DNA from: Vitreoscilla filiformis | Lineage (GTDB): Bacteria > Pseudomonadota > Gammaproteobacteria > Burkholderiales > Burkholderiaceae_C | NCBI RefSeq assembly: GCF_002222655.1 | Contig: NZ_CP022423.1 | Coordinates: forward strand, 62,001 to 126,000 | Direction: 5' to 3' | Length of the DNA: 64,000 bases | Position numbers and translations under genes: made by a program | Notes under the pieces: model-generated | What the model saw: the letters and a program-made list of their open reading frames with translations, nothing else | Told to the model about the DNA's origin: nothing | Databases searched by the model: none | In this document: positions 22,443-31,999 of the stretch, piece after piece | Layout: every line of letters starts with the position of its first letter | How positions within the stretch are numbered: the stretch's first letter is position 1

Positions 22443-23015
22443 CTACAACACCTGCCGAAATGCCCCCAAGCCCTTCACCGTTTGTACCAGTCCTTGCTTG
22501 AGCAGGGTGTCCAGGTAACGCTCCACCTCGATCGGTGGCGTTCGGAGTTTCTGGCGCTGCTTCTGAGCGGCAGTGACCACGGCAGCCGGATCGAGGTCAA
22601 ACAGGTTGTCGATGAATTCGTCCGGGTGCTGGGCTTCGATACCGAACGGGGCCAGCACCTGGGCCGGGAAGTCCTTGCGGTTGAAGGTCACGATCACACT
22701 GGCCTGACAGCGGATGGCCGCAGCCAACACATGCCGATCGTCTACATCCGGCAAGACCAAACCCGCCATCAACGGCTCATAGCCCGTTACCAGTGCATCC
22801 GGAATCGCCCAATCCATGCATGCTGACGTGCGATTCACCTGCTCCCAGGTCAGGTCGGGCCGGTTGGCCAACAGATTGCGCTTCCATTCCTCATGAATTT
22901 GCGCAGTCCAGCGAGCCCGAAAACGCCCTGAGAGGCCCAGCCACATGAGAAAGTCCCGCAGAGGAGCGGGGTACAACACACAGGCGTCGTAAACAACCGT
23001 GAAGGGTGAAGGCAT
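22443..23015 (-). CDS. PIN-domain toxin-like protein
   Basis: 190 residues. The N terminus VVYDACVLYPAPLRD has the first PIN acidic residue, and LVLPDVDDRHVLAAAIR plus VIVTFNRKDFP give the central and later acidic positions of a VapC-like RNase fold. The remaining C-terminal part (about residues 130-190) is longer than in small VapC toxins. The start ATG at 23015 shares one base with the stop of the HTH gene (TGATG), so the two are translationally coupled. Together they form a type II toxin-antitoxin candidate. Convergent with the KAP-FGE gene, 13 bp apart. Confidence 0.82.
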   Translation of the reverse strand: MPSPFTVVYDACVLYPAPLRDFLMWLGLSGRFRARWTAQIHEEWKRNLLANRPDLTWEQVNRTSACMDWAIPDALVTGYEPLMAGLVLPDVDDRHVLAAAIRCQASVIVTFNRKDFPAQVLAPFGIEAQHPDEFIDNLFDLDPAAVVTAAQKQRQKLRTPPIEVERYLDTLLKQGLVQTVKGLGAFRQVL

Positions 23016-23482
23016 CACTCGTAACCCAGTTGCAGTTCCTGAGCCTGTTGTGCCAGTTCGGCCATGGCATCGGCGCTTTCTTGTTCGCGCTCGGCCTTGT
23101 AGCGCATCACATCCGCGAACCGTACGCGCCGGTGCTTGCCCGTTTTGTGGAACGGCAAAGCGCCATCCTCCAGCAGCTTCACCAGATAAGGGCGGGAGAC
23201 GTTCAGCAAGTCCGCCGCTTCCTGCGTGGTCAGTTCTGCGTGGATGGGTACCACTTTCACCGCGTTGCCCTCAGCCAGCTCGGCCAAGATTTCCACCAGC
23301 AACCTCAGGGCGGAGACGGGCAGCTCCACCCGATGCGCTTCATCCTTCTCGTCGAAGATCTGGATACGTTGCGTCTCGAACTGGGTGGAAAGATAAGCCG
23401 CCAGCGTGCGCTGGCCTTCCGCCGCAGCCAGCACTTCGCGCTCGACGGGCAGCATGGTTTCCAGAACAGGGGCGTGGGTCAC
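23015..23482 (-). CDS. Excisionase-type HTH antitoxin
   Basis: 155 residues. The motif LTTQEAADLLNVSRPYLVKLLEDGALPFHKTG near residues 84-115 is the MerR/excisionase-like helix-turn-helix seen in antitoxins paired with PIN toxins. The start is GTG at 23482 with GGAG nine bases upstream; ATG at 23455 is an alternative. It is the first gene of the pair, as expected for an antitoxin. The C terminus is Glu/Gln-rich and probably binds the PIN protein. Confidence 0.82.
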   Translation of the reverse strand: MTHAPVLETMLPVEREVLAAAEGQRTLAAYLSTQFETQRIQIFDEKDEAHRVELPVSALRLLVEILAELAEGNAVKVVPIHAELTTQEAADLLNVSRPYLVKLLEDGALPFHKTGKHRRVRFADVMRYKAEREQESADAMAELAQQAQELQLGYE

Positions 23483-23515
23483 GACAGAACTCCAAAAGGG
23501 ATTGTGGATTCATGT

Positions 23516-23549
23516 TAAACGAAACAGTCGAAATTCGAAATAAACGAAA
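23516..23549. promoter_or_regulatory. Direct repeats upstream of the toxin-antitoxin pair
   Basis: TAAACGAAA occurs at 23516-23524 and again at 23541-23549, 25 bp apart, with CGAAATTCG between them. The patch is markedly AT-rich compared with its surroundings. This fits an operator for autoregulation by the HTH antitoxin, but binding is an inference. Confidence 0.5.
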
Positions 23550-23636
23550 ATTGATGGCAATAGCAAGCCCCCGCTCTCAGCTCACAGCCCGGCTCATGCC
23601 AACATCGCCCCTCCCTCAGCCAGCCCCCACCGCCCC

Positions 23637-26600
23637 ATGTCCACCGGCCTGATCCACATTCGCGGCGCGCGCCAGCACAACCTCAAGAACCTCGATCTGG
23701 ACATCCGCACCGGTGAGTTGACGGTGGTCACCGGCCCGAGCGGTTCGGGCAAATCCAGCCTGGTGTTCGACACGCTGTACGCCGAGGGCCAGCGTCGCTA
23801 CGTGGAAACCTTTTCCGCCTACGCACGGCAGTTTCTGGAGCGCATGGATCGCCCGGCGGTGGACAAGGTGGACGGCGTGCCCCCCGCCATCGCCATCGAC
23901 CAGACCAACCCGGTGCGCACCAGCCGCAGCACCGTGGGCACGATGACCGAGCTGAACGATCACTTGAAGCTCCTGTTCGCCCGTGCCGCCCAGCTCTTTG
24001 ACCGCCAAACCGCCCTGCCGGTGCGGCACGACACCGCCGACACCATCGCCGCCGATCTGCTGGCGCGTGCGGCGGCGGCGGGCGATCCGCGCTGCATCCT
24101 CACCTTCCCCGTCACCCTGCCGGCCAACACCACGCCGGAGCAGCTCGAACAATGGCTGGCCGCCAGCGGTTTCACCCGCGTGCAGGCCGAGCGCACTGTG
24201 GGCGAGCAAAAACTGCTGGACGTGGTGGCGGATCGGCTGCGCTTAGCTTCAGCCGAGCGCGCCCGCCTCATGGAAGCCATCGAGCTGTGCCTGAAGCGCG
24301 GCGGCGGGCGCCTCACCGTCTACGCCCTGCCAGGCAGCGACGCGCCCGAAGGCGCCGAGCCGCAGCTCTGGCGCTATTCCACCGGTCTGCACTGCCCGGA
24401 AAGTGAGCTGCACTACGCCGAGCCACAGCCGGCGCTGTTCTCTTTCAACTCCGCCTATGGCGCGTGTGACACCTGCCGGGGCTTTGGCCGGGTGATCGGC
24501 GTCGATTGGGGGCTGGTGATTCCGGACGAGCGCAAGACGCTGCGCAACGGCGCCATCAAGCCGATTCAAACTCCCGCCTGGAAAGAGTGCCAGGACGAGC
24601 TGATGAAACACGCCGGCACCGCTGGCATCCCGCGTGACACGGCGTGGAGCCAGCTCACGCCCGAGCAGCGCGCCTGGGTGATCGAAGGCGAACCGGATTG
24701 GAAAGAGGGCCAGTGGAACCAGAAGTGGTACGGCATCCGCCGTTTCTTCGGCTACCTGGAGAGCAAGGCCTACAAGATGCACATCCGCGTGCTGCTCTCC
24801 AAGTACCGCAGCTACACGCCCTGCGGCGACTGCGGTGGCGCCCGCCTCAAAACCGACGCCTTGCTCTGGCGCCTGGGCACGAAAGCCGATGCGGACGCCG
24901 TGTTGCCCGCCACCCGGCGTTTCCTGCCGCAAGGTGTGGCCTGGAGCCGTGCCCAGCTCGAAGCCCTGCCGGGCCTCTCGGTACACGATTTGATGCTGCT
25001 GCCGCTGGCCCGCCTGCGCCAGTTCTTCAACCTGATCGCTGCCAATCCGGCCACCGTCACCGGCAGCGCCGCCGATGAGGCGCTCAAACTGCTGCTGGCC
25101 GAAATCCGCACCCGGCTGGATTACCTGTGTGACGTGGGCCTGGGTTACCTGACGCTGGATCGGCAAAGCCGCACGCTTTCCGGCGGGGAGGTGCAGCGCA
25201 TCAACCTCACCACGGCGCTGGGCACGTCGCTCGTGAACACGTTGTTTGTGCTGGATGAACCCAGCATCGGCCTGCATCCACGCGACATGGATCGCATCGT
25301 GCAGGCCATGCAGCGCCTGCGCGACGCGGGCAACACCCTGGTGGTGGTCGAACATGACCCCGCCGTGATGCTCGCCGCCGACCGCCTCATCGACATGGGC
25401 CCCGGGCCGGGCGAACGCGGCGGCCAGATCGTGTTCGACGGCAGCCCCGCCGCCGCCCGCCATGCCGACACCCTCACCGGTGCCTACCTCGGCGCGCGCA
25501 AGACGGTGGGCCTGGGTTTCAAACGCCTGGTGGCGTCGGACACGCCGCGCCTCATCCTGGAAGGCGCACACCAGCACAACCTGCAAAACCTCACGGTCGA
25601 CATCCCGCTGCAACGCTTGACGGTGGTGACGGGCGTGTCCGGCTCCGGCAAATCCACGCTGGTGCAGGACGTGCTCGTGCCCGCGCTGCTGCGCCACTTC
25701 GGCCAAGCCACCGAAACGCCGGGCGAGCATGACCGCCTCTTGGGCGCCGAGCAGCTCGCGGGCGTGGTGTTCGTCGATCAATCGCCCATCGGCAAGACGG
25801 CGCGTTCCAACCCGGCGAGTTACGTCGGCGCGTTTGACGAGATTCGCAAGCTCTTTGCTGCCGCCCCGCTGGCGCAGGAGCGCAGCTACACCGCTGGCAT
25901 GTTCAGCTTCAACGCCGGCGATGGCCGTTGCCCGACCTGCGGCGGCTCCGGCTTCGAACACGTCGAAATGCAGTTCCTGTCCGACGTGTACCTGCGCTGC
26001 CCGGACTGCGACGGCCAACGCTTCCGCCCCGAGCTGCTGGAAGTGACGATTGAGCGCGGTGGCCGGGGGCTTTCGGTGGCCGACGTGCTGGCGCTGACGG
26101 TGAGTGAAGCCGTGGCCTGCTTCGCGCAGGACAAGGAGGTGCTGCGCAGCCTGCAACCCATCGTTGATGTGGGGCTGGACTATGTGCGCCTGGGGCAGCC
26201 GGTGCCCACGCTGTCTGGTGGCGAGGCGCAGCGCCTGAAACTCGCTGGGCATCTGGCCGAAGCCGCACGCGGCCCGCGCCAACCGGCGGCGAAGAAGGGC
26301 CAGCTCTTCGTGTTCGACGAACCCACCACTGGCCTGCACTTCGACGACATCGCCAAGCTGATGCGTGCCCTGCGCCGCTTGCTGGAAGCGGGGCACTCGC
26401 TGCTGGTGATTGAGCACAACCTGGATGTGATCCGCGCTGCCGATTGGCTCATCGATTTGGGGCCGGAAGGCGGAGATGGGGGCGGGTTGATCGTGGCCAC
26501 GGGCACGCCGGAGGATGTGCGGGCGCACCCGACTTCGCACACCGGCAAGGCGCTGCGGGCGTATGACGGGGCGTTGGGGGCGGAGGAGCGAGGAGCTGGG

Positions 26601-29600
26601 TATCTCGTTGAGGCGAGCGGGTTCCCCCTCTCCCCAACCCCTCTCCCACGAGGGGAGAGGGGCTTCGAGCGACGCGAAGGTTTGAGCGCAGGAGAACCCG
26701 GTTTTGCTCCCTCTCCCCTCGTGGGAGAGGGCTGGGGAGAGGGGGCCGCCGCCGCCACACCCACCTCCCCCGACACCATCCGCATCGTCAACGCCCGCGA
26801 GCACAACCTCAAATCGCTGAGCGTCGAAATCCCACGCGGCAAGTTCAGTGTCATCACCGGCGTATCGGGCTCCGGCAAATCCACGCTGGCGTTCGACATC
26901 CTCTTCAACGAAGGCCAGCGCCGCTACCTGGAAAGCCTCAACGCCTACGCCCGCAGCATCGTGCAGCCGGCGGGGCGGCCGGAGGTGGACGCGGTGTGGG
27001 GCATTCCGCCCACCGTCGCCATCGAGCAGCGCCTGAGCCGGGGCGGGCGCAAAAGCACCGTGGCCACCACCACCGAGCTGTGGCACTTCCTGCGCCTGCT
27101 GTGGGTGAAGCTGGGCACCCAGCATTGCATCCATGACGGCACGCCGGTGAAAGCGCAAAGCGCCGAGAGCATCCTGGCGCAACTGCTGCGCGAGCCGGCG
27201 CAGGGAGGCTTCCGGGGTCAGCATGTCTGCTTGCTGGCGCCGTTGGTGCAAAACCGCAAAGGCCTTTACAACGACTTGGCGAAGTGGGCCAGCGCCAAGG
27301 GTTACGACCATTTGCGCGTGGACGGTGAATTCGTACCGACGAGCCCCTGGGCCAAGCTGGATCGTTTCAAGGAACACACGCTGGAACTCCCGGTGGGAGA
27401 CGTGCTGGTGAACCCCGCCAACGAAACCGAACTGCGCGCCCTGCTCACCGAAGCGCTGGACGCCGGCAAAGGCGTGCTGCACCTGCTGGCGCCTGTGGAT
27501 CACCTCGCCGAAGCACTGGAAACCGGCGCCACCACCCGTGGCTTGGGCCGCGTGACGGTGTTTTCCACCCAGCGCGCCTGCCCCGTGTGCGCCACCAGTT
27601 ATGCCGAACTCGACCCGCGCATGTTCAGCTACAACAGCAAACATGGCTGGTGCCCGTCGTGCGTCGGCACCGGGCTGGCGCTGACGCGTGAACAACGCAA
27701 AGCGCTGGACGACTCCCCACCCGACGACAAGGCGCGTGAGAAAGGCCGCGAACAAAGCTTCGCCGCCGAAGAGCCGGAACTCGACGACCTGAGCGGCCAG
27801 CCCTGCCCGGATTGCCAAGGCGCCCGACTCAACCCGTCCGCCCGCGCCGTGTACTTCGCCGGGCGAGGCATCCACGACGTGGCCCGAGGTTCGGTGCAGG
27901 ACACCCGGGGCTGGTTGGAAGGTTTGGTGCGAGAGCAAGCGGGTTCCCCCTCTCCCCAACCCCTCTCCCACGAGGGGAGAGGGGCTTCGAGTGACGCGCA
28001 AGCCTCAGCGTCGGAAAACCCGGCTTTACTCCCTCTCCCCTCGCGGGAGAGGGCTGGGGAGAGGGGGACGCCCGCACCTACGGCGACCCCCTTCACCATG
28101 ACCGAACGCGAAGCCGGCATCGCCCGCGATGTGTTGGTGGAAATCCGCAGCCGCTTGTCTTTCCTCGACGAAGTGGGCTTGGGCTATCTGACGCTGGATC
28201 GGGCGGCGCCGACACTTTCCGGCGGCGAGGCGCAGCGCATCCGCCTGGCGGCGCAATTGGGCAGCCATTTGCAGGGCGTGTGTTACGTGCTGGATGAACC
28301 CACCATCGGCCTGCACCCGCGTGACAACGGCATCTTGCTGGGCGCGCTGGAAAAACTCGGCGCCAGCGGCAACACCCTGGTGGTGGTGGAGCACGACGAA
28401 GACACCATCCGCCGCGCCGATCATGTGATCGACATCGGCCCCGGCGCGGGTCGGCGCGGCGGGCAGTTGGTGGCGCAGGGCACGCCGGCGGAGATTGCGG
28501 CCAACCCCGAATCGCTCACGGGGAAATGCTTGGCTGAACCGCTGAAACACCCGCTGCACCCGCGCCGAGCCGTCTCCGCCGCCGAGCCGACGCTGCGCCT
28601 GCGCGGCGCCCATCTGCACAACTTGCAGGACGTGGCAGTGGATGTGCCGCTCGCCCGGCTGGTGGCGGTGACGGGCGTCTCCGGCTCCGGCAAATCCACG
28701 CTGGCGCGGGATGTCTTGCTGAAAAACGTGGCCGCGTTGGTGGCCGCCAAGGCCCGCGCCCCGCTGGGCGCCAGCGGCGAGGCGCTGGAGATCACCACCG
28801 CGCCGGTGACGCTCGCCGGCTGTCGGGCGCTCACGGGTTGGGGGCCGGTGGATCGGGTGCTGGAGGTGGATCAAACGCCCATCGGCAAAACGCCGCGCTC
28901 TTGCCCAGCGACTTACATCGGCTTTTGGGATGCGATCCGCAAGCTCTTTGCCCAGACGTTGGAGGCCAAGGCGCGTGGTTACGCCGCCGGGCGTTTCTCC
29001 TTCAACACCGGGCCGGGGCGCTGCCCGGCGTGTGAAGGCCAGGGCGTTCGCACCATCGAAATGAGCTTTTTGCCGGATGTGAAGGTGCCGTGTGAGGTCT
29101 GCCACGGCCAGCGCTTCAACGCTGAAACTCTGGCGGTGACGTGGCGCGGCAAAAGCATCGGCGACGTGCTGAACATGGCGGTGGACGAGGCGGTGGAGTT
29201 CTTCGCCTCCATGCCCGCCATCGCTCACCCGCTGCAACTGTTGCAGGACGTGGGCCTGGGTTACCTCACTCTGGGCCAGCCGAGCCCGACGCTCTCAGGC
29301 GGCGAAGCCCAGCGCATCAAGCTGGTGACGGAGCTGTCCAAGGTGCGCGACGAAGTGGGCAAGCGCGGCCAGAAAGCCCCGCACACGCTTTACGTGCTGG
29401 ACGAACCGACGGTCGGCCTGCACATGGCGGACGTGGCGCGGCTCATCCACGTGCTGCACCGGCTGGTGGACGGCGGGCACAGCGTGGTGGTGATCGAGCA
29501 CGATCTGGACGTGATCGCCGAAGCCGATTGGGTCATTGATCTGGGGCCGGAGGGCGGGACGAATGGGGGGCGGGTGGCGTGTGTGGGCACGCCGGAGGCG

Positions 29601-29657
29601 GTGGTGGCGGCTGGGACGCACACGGGGGTGGCGTTGGCTTCAGTGTTGGGGCGGTGA
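23637..29657 (+). CDS. uvrA: Double-length UvrA (two fused UvrA units)
   Basis: 2006 residues, about twice the 940 of ordinary UvrA, the damage-recognition ATPase of nucleotide excision repair. There are four P-loops ([48 protein letters not shown]) and four signature motifs ([48 protein letters not shown]), hence four ABC units. Each half has CxxC zinc motifs, including CPTCGGSG with CPDCDGQRF in the first and CPACEGQG with CEVCHGQRF in the second. The linker (residues about 993-1036) and a loop in the second half (about 1434-1477) are encoded by copies of a 130-bp palindromic element. Fused UvrAs are known in proteobacteria, usually beside a normal uvrA; none is visible here. Confidence 0.94.
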   Translation: MSTGLIHIRGARQHNLKNLDLDIRTGELTVVTGPSGSGKSSLVFDTLYAEGQRRYVETFSAYARQFLERMDRPAVDKVDGVPPAIAIDQTNPVRTSRSTVGTMTELNDHLKLLFARAAQLFDRQTALPVRHDTADTIAADLLARAAAAGDPRCILTFPVTLPANTTPEQLEQWLAASGFTRVQAERTVGEQKLLDVVADRLRLASAERARLMEAIELCLKRGGGRLTVYALPGSDAPEGAEPQLWRYSTGLHCPESELHYAEPQPALFSFNSAYGACDTCRGFGRVIGVDWGLVIPDERKTLRNGAIKPIQTPAWKECQDELMKHAGTAGIPRDTAWSQLTPEQRAWVIEGEPDWKEGQWNQKWYGIRRFFGYLESKAYKMHIRVLLSKYRSYTPCGDCGGARLKTDALLWRLGTKADADAVLPATRRFLPQGVAWSRAQLEALPGLSVHDLMLLPLARLRQFFNLIAANPATVTGSAADEALKLLLAEIRTRLDYLCDVGLGYLTLDRQSRTLSGGEVQRINLTTALGTSLVNTLFVLDEPSIGLHPRDMDRIVQAMQRLRDAGNTLVVVEHDPAVMLAADRLIDMGPGPGERGGQIVFDGSPAAARHADTLTGAYLGARKTVGLGFKRLVASDTPRLILEGAHQHNLQNLTVDIPLQRLTVVTGVSGSGKSTLVQDVLVPALLRHFGQATETPGEHDRLLGAEQLAGVVFVDQSPIGKTARSNPASYVGAFDEIRKLFAAAPLAQERSYTAGMFSFNAGDGRCPTCGGSGFEHVEMQFLSDVYLRCPDCDGQRFRPELLEVTIERGGRGLSVADVLALTVSEAVACFAQDKEVLRSLQPIVDVGLDYVRLGQPVPTLSGGEAQRLKLAGHLAEAARGPRQPAAKKGQLFVFDEPTTGLHFDDIAKLMRALRRLLEAGHSLLVIEHNLDVIRAADWLIDLGPEGGDGGGLIVATGTPEDVRAHPTSHTGKALRAYDGALGAEERGAGYLVEASGFPLSPTPLPRGERGFERREGLSAGEPGFAPSPLVGEGWGEGAAAATPTSPDTIRIVNAREHNLKSLSVEIPRGKFSVITGVSGSGKSTLAFDILFNEGQRRYLESLNAYARSIVQPAGRPEVDAVWGIPPTVAIEQRLSRGGRKSTVATTTELWHFLRLLWVKLGTQHCIHDGTPVKAQSAESILAQLLREPAQGGFRGQHVCLLAPLVQNRKGLYNDLAKWASAKGYDHLRVDGEFVPTSPWAKLDRFKEHTLELPVGDVLVNPANETELRALLTEALDAGKGVLHLLAPVDHLAEALETGATTRGLGRVTVFSTQRACPVCATSYAELDPRMFSYNSKHGWCPSCVGTGLALTREQRKALDDSPPDDKAREKGREQSFAAEEPELDDLSGQPCPDCQGARLNPSARAVYFAGRGIHDVARGSVQDTRGWLEGLVREQAGSPSPQPLSHEGRGASSDAQASASENPALLPLPSRERAGERGTPAPTATPFTMTEREAGIARDVLVEIRSRLSFLDEVGLGYLTLDRAAPTLSGGEAQRIRLAAQLGSHLQGVCYVLDEPTIGLHPRDNGILLGALEKLGASGNTLVVVEHDEDTIRRADHVIDIGPGAGRRGGQLVAQGTPAEIAANPESLTGKCLAEPLKHPLHPRRAVSAAEPTLRLRGAHLHNLQDVAVDVPLARLVAVTGVSGSGKSTLARDVLLKNVAALVAAKARAPLGASGEALEITTAPVTLAGCRALTGWGPVDRVLEVDQTPIGKTPRSCPATYIGFWDAIRKLFAQTLEAKARGYAAGRFSFNTGPGRCPACEGQGVRTIEMSFLPDVKVPCEVCHGQRFNAETLAVTWRGKSIGDVLNMAVDEAVEFFASMPAIAHPLQLLQDVGLGYLTLGQPSPTLSGGEAQRIKLVTELSKVRDEVGKRGQKAPHTLYVLDEPTVGLHMADVARLIHVLHRLVDGGHSVVVIEHDLDVIAEADWVIDLGPEGGTNGGRVACVGTPEAVVAAGTHTGVALASVLGR
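26616..26745. repeat. 130-bp palindromic element, copy 1 (inside uvrA, between halves)
   Basis: Imperfect terminal inverted repeats of about 38 bp, beginning with a C-run followed by TCTCCCCA and ending in the complementary G-rich sequence. Each arm is itself a hairpin (CCTCTCCC/GGGAGAGG type) around a short non-palindromic core. It is in frame with the gene, reading [16 protein letters not shown] onward, and lies exactly at the junction of the two UvrA halves. Confidence 0.9.
27938..28067. repeat. 130-bp palindromic element, copy 2 (inside uvrA, second half)
   Basis: Same length and ends as copy 1 and nearly identical in the arms, with a more diverged core. It is read one base out of phase relative to copy 1 ([15 protein letters not shown]), yet keeps the gene open. 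It sits in a surface loop region just before the [22 protein letters not shown] segment that leads into the third ABC signature. Confidence 0.9.
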
Positions 29658-29671
29658 AGAAGCGTTTCAGC

Positions 29672-30262
29672 TCACTTCTGGCCCGCAAATAGGCGGGCAA
29701 AAACGCCTGTTTTAGCTTGCGCCCAAGTCTGGGTCAGATCGCCATTGCGCTCCAGTGATGCGTAGATGTCTCGCACCAGTTCAGGGCTCACTTTTTTGGC
29801 TGAACGCATCTTGTCCAGTAGCTCCCAGCCGTGCCAGATGGGGATTTCAAAGTCTTCTGCCAGCAAGTGCATGCCCAGGTCATCGGTGACCACAATGGCA
29901 TCGCGCACTTGGCTGAACGCCAGCACCCGGCAATCGGTTGGTGAGGGCGGATGCCGCCCTCCCGTGGTGTAGCGATCCACTTCGCTCAATACGTGGCTGT
30001 GCAGCACACCCTGGGCAATGTTCAGACCGGTTTTCTCCTGGTCGGTCAGCCGAATCGTGGCGGCATCGCGTTCGGCGCCAAACTCTTCCGCATCAAACCA
30101 AGGGAATTTGAAACTCAATGTTCGGTTGCGGCGCACCTCGTGCTCAACGTCCTTGAGCACCGTGAGCACATAGTCTTTCTGCCCGAACTTCACCCCCAGC
30201 AGGGGCCGGATGCGTTTGGCCAGCCGCAGGTAAGCGTTGGTGTCCAGAAGAACCAGTGTCAA
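29672..30262 (-). CDS. PIN-domain protein paired with an XRE-ImmA/IrrE protein
   Basis: 196 residues beginning MTLVLLDTNAYLRLAKRIRP; LLDTN is the first PIN motif. SPTDCRVLAFSQ and DAIVVTDDLGMHLLAEDF supply the other acidic positions of the RNase fold. It starts from TTG at 30262, overlapping the stop of the upstream XRE-ImmA/IrrE gene (TTGA), so translation is probably coupled. The arrangement suggests a toxin-antitoxin-like or defence module in which the upstream protein controls the nuclease. I infer function from fold only. Confidence 0.8.
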   Translation of the reverse strand: MTLVLLDTNAYLRLAKRIRPLLGVKFGQKDYVLTVLKDVEHEVRRNRTLSFKFPWFDAEEFGAERDAATIRLTDQEKTGLNIAQGVLHSHVLSEVDRYTTGGRHPPSPTDCRVLAFSQVRDAIVVTDDLGMHLLAEDFEIPIWHGWELLDKMRSAKKVSPELVRDIYASLERNGDLTQTWAQAKTGVFARLFAGQK

Positions 30263-31389
30263 CGTGTCAGCTCTTCGTAGATGGCTTGTGAGTCCGGCAT
30301 GGCCAGACCGAGTGCTTGCTGAACGTAGCCAGCTCCGGTTCCCCGCTCACGCAGCATGGCGCGTAAAGCCGGAAAGAACGCCGACTGGAACACGCTGTGG
30401 GCTGAAGCGATGTATGTGGCCGGTGCGGGTGGCAACGGTGCAAACAGCGTGGCACTGACCAATTCACCTCGTACAGCCGAGCTGTTGCGCACGGCATGAA
30501 CCTCCGGTTCGCTCACTTTCAGCGCGGGCAATTGGGCCGCCTGCGCGTGGAGACTGACTTGCATGAACACGCTGTAAAGCGAAATCTGATGTGCCTGGGC
30601 TGCTGCATGCAACACAGCCAGTTCAGCGCGAACCGTGGGAGCGAGCACAGCCTCGGCATACACCCGATGCGCCAGCTCTCGCGGGAATAGCAACGCCCCA
30701 GCAAATGCATCGGCGAAGTCTTCCCCCTCGGGCTTTCCAGCCACTTCAGGGGTGTAGACATGTGCCAACTCATGCGCCATCCAGAACTTGAAGTCTTCGA
30801 GATGGGTGTCCAGGTTCAAATAAATGAACGTGACTTTTTCTGCTGGCAGCAGGATGTGCAGTGCGTTTTCGTGGTTTTTCTTGGCTCCCCACATCACGGG
30901 GACGATCACGGCATCGTTTTCAGCAAACTGTCCGATCAAGCGCTCGTAAGACAGCACGGCTTCTTGGCCGATGCCCAACTTGGCGCGAACGGCTGCCACG
31001 GTCGCTTGCAAGCGGTCGTAAGTGAGCGAGGTGTCTGCGATTTGCGTGCGCAGAGACTGGCGGGCGGGCAGGTAGCCCGTCAGAGGTTTGAGCAGTGCGC
31101 CCAGGGCCATGGCGCGCTGCACATGGTCTTGCGTCGTCTTGGCGCTGCCTTTTTTGCGGAAAGCCACCACGGGCTGGCTGGCTGTGTCGACCTGCACCAA
31201 CTGGTCGAACCCGATGGACAGCGTCGTGGCCAGTTTCAACAAAGCCGCAGGGCGGGGAAAGTCGGCGCCTTTGAGCCAGTTGGTGACGGACTGGGCGCTC
31301 ACGCCAACGGCTTCGGCCAGCGTCTTCTGGTCCCACCCTTTGGCGGCCAAAGCCGCCCGGATGGTGTCGCTGTGAAGAACTTTTTGCAT
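30259..31389 (-). CDS. XRE HTH regulator fused to ImmA/IrrE-type metallopeptidase
   Basis: 376 residues from ATG 31389; a TTG at 31422 would add 11 residues. N-terminal Cro/C1-type HTH: WDQKTLAEAVGVSAQSVTNW. The central region contains HELAH (within WMAHELAHVYTPE), the zinc-protease motif of the ImmA/IrrE (DUF955) family, followed by the typical EGEDFADAFAGALLFPREL. Such fusions cleave or control partner repressors or toxins. It overlaps the downstream PIN gene and lies 90 bp after the small HTH gene on the same strand. Confidence 0.87.
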   Translation of the reverse strand: MQKVLHSDTIRAALAAKGWDQKTLAEAVGVSAQSVTNWLKGADFPRPAALLKLATTLSIGFDQLVQVDTASQPVVAFRKKGSAKTTQDHVQRAMALGALLKPLTGYLPARQSLRTQIADTSLTYDRLQATVAAVRAKLGIGQEAVLSYERLIGQFAENDAVIVPVMWGAKKNHENALHILLPAEKVTFIYLNLDTHLEDFKFWMAHELAHVYTPEVAGKPEGEDFADAFAGALLFPRELAHRVYAEAVLAPTVRAELAVLHAAAQAHQISLYSVFMQVSLHAQAAQLPALKVSEPEVHAVRNSSAVRGELVSATLFAPLPPAPATYIASAHSVFQSAFFPALRAMLRERGTGAGYVQQALGLAMPDSQAIYEELTR

Positions 31390-31478
31390 AGCCGTCGATT
31401 GTGAGGGCTGTTGAGTCTTCAATCAAGTTTAATCAACTTGCTGGCCGTTTGCGGGCTGTATGAAGGGGGTTCTGTGGG

Positions 31479-31955
31479 TCAGTTGTCGTTGGTGGATGCA
31501 CCTGGCTTTTTGCCCTCGCCCCCATGCACCTTCGCAAACGTCAAGATCACCTCCCGCACCACTTTGCGCTGTGGGGCGGGGAGTTGCAGGTAGGCGTCCA
31601 CGGTTTCGCGTTCTTGGTAGGTGAGCTTTTCTTCCCAGCGTTGGCGGTGGGCCTGCACCGATAGCGCCACTTGTGGCCCAAACCGCAGCACTTGCGGTTC
31701 CACCTTGAGCCACTCGGCCAGGGTTTGCAGCTTGTCTTGTGCGGGGAGTGCTTGCCCGTTGAGCCAACGGCTCACGGCTTGCAGCGTCACCGGTTTGCCC
31801 CAGTAGCGCGTGTTGAATTCGCGCTCCAGCACAGAGGGCCGGGTGGCGTAGCCCGCCTGAGTCATGGCATCCCGCAGCCACTGGGCAAATTCCGTTTTCT
31901 CACTCATGAACAAATAGTTGAGCCACTGAGCGTTTGGCATGAACTTGCTGTTCAT
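31479..31955 (-). CDS. Small HTH regulator divergent from the mod-res genes
   Basis: 158 residues, or 142 if translation begins at MSEKTEFAQW (31907). An HTH core is visible in WGKPVTLQAVSRWLNGQALPAQDKLQTLAEWL, like phage repressor-type regulators. The C terminus is charged and ends GASTNDN. It is transcribed away from mod, and a perfect 10-bp inverted repeat lies between the two starts. I infer that it works like a controller (C) protein timing the restriction system or repressing the neighbouring XRE-PIN module. Confidence 0.78.
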   Translation of the reverse strand: MNSKFMPNAQWLNYLFMSEKTEFAQWLRDAMTQAGYATRPSVLEREFNTRYWGKPVTLQAVSRWLNGQALPAQDKLQTLAEWLKVEPQVLRFGPQVALSVQAHRQRWEEKLTYQERETVDAYLQLPAPQRKVVREVILTFAKVHGGEGKKPGASTNDN

Positions 31956-31966
31956 TGAAAAACTAA

Positions 31967-31998
31967 ACTTCTGGTTGATTTTTTTATGAACCAGAAGT
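31967..31998. promoter_or_regulatory. Perfect inverted repeat between regulator and mod (operator candidate)
   Basis: ACTTCTGGTT at 31967-31976 and AACCAGAAGT at 31989-31998, arms 22 bp apart centre to centre (about two helical turns), with a T-rich spacer. The right arm touches the mod start codon, so a bound protein could block mod expression. Confidence 0.7.
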
Positions 31999-31999
31999 G

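Noticed and set aside
24249..28001. A 1250-codon open frame antisense to uvrA
   Set aside because: High-GC shadow frame rich in His, Gly and Ala with no domain; uvrA in the other strand has four intact ABC units.
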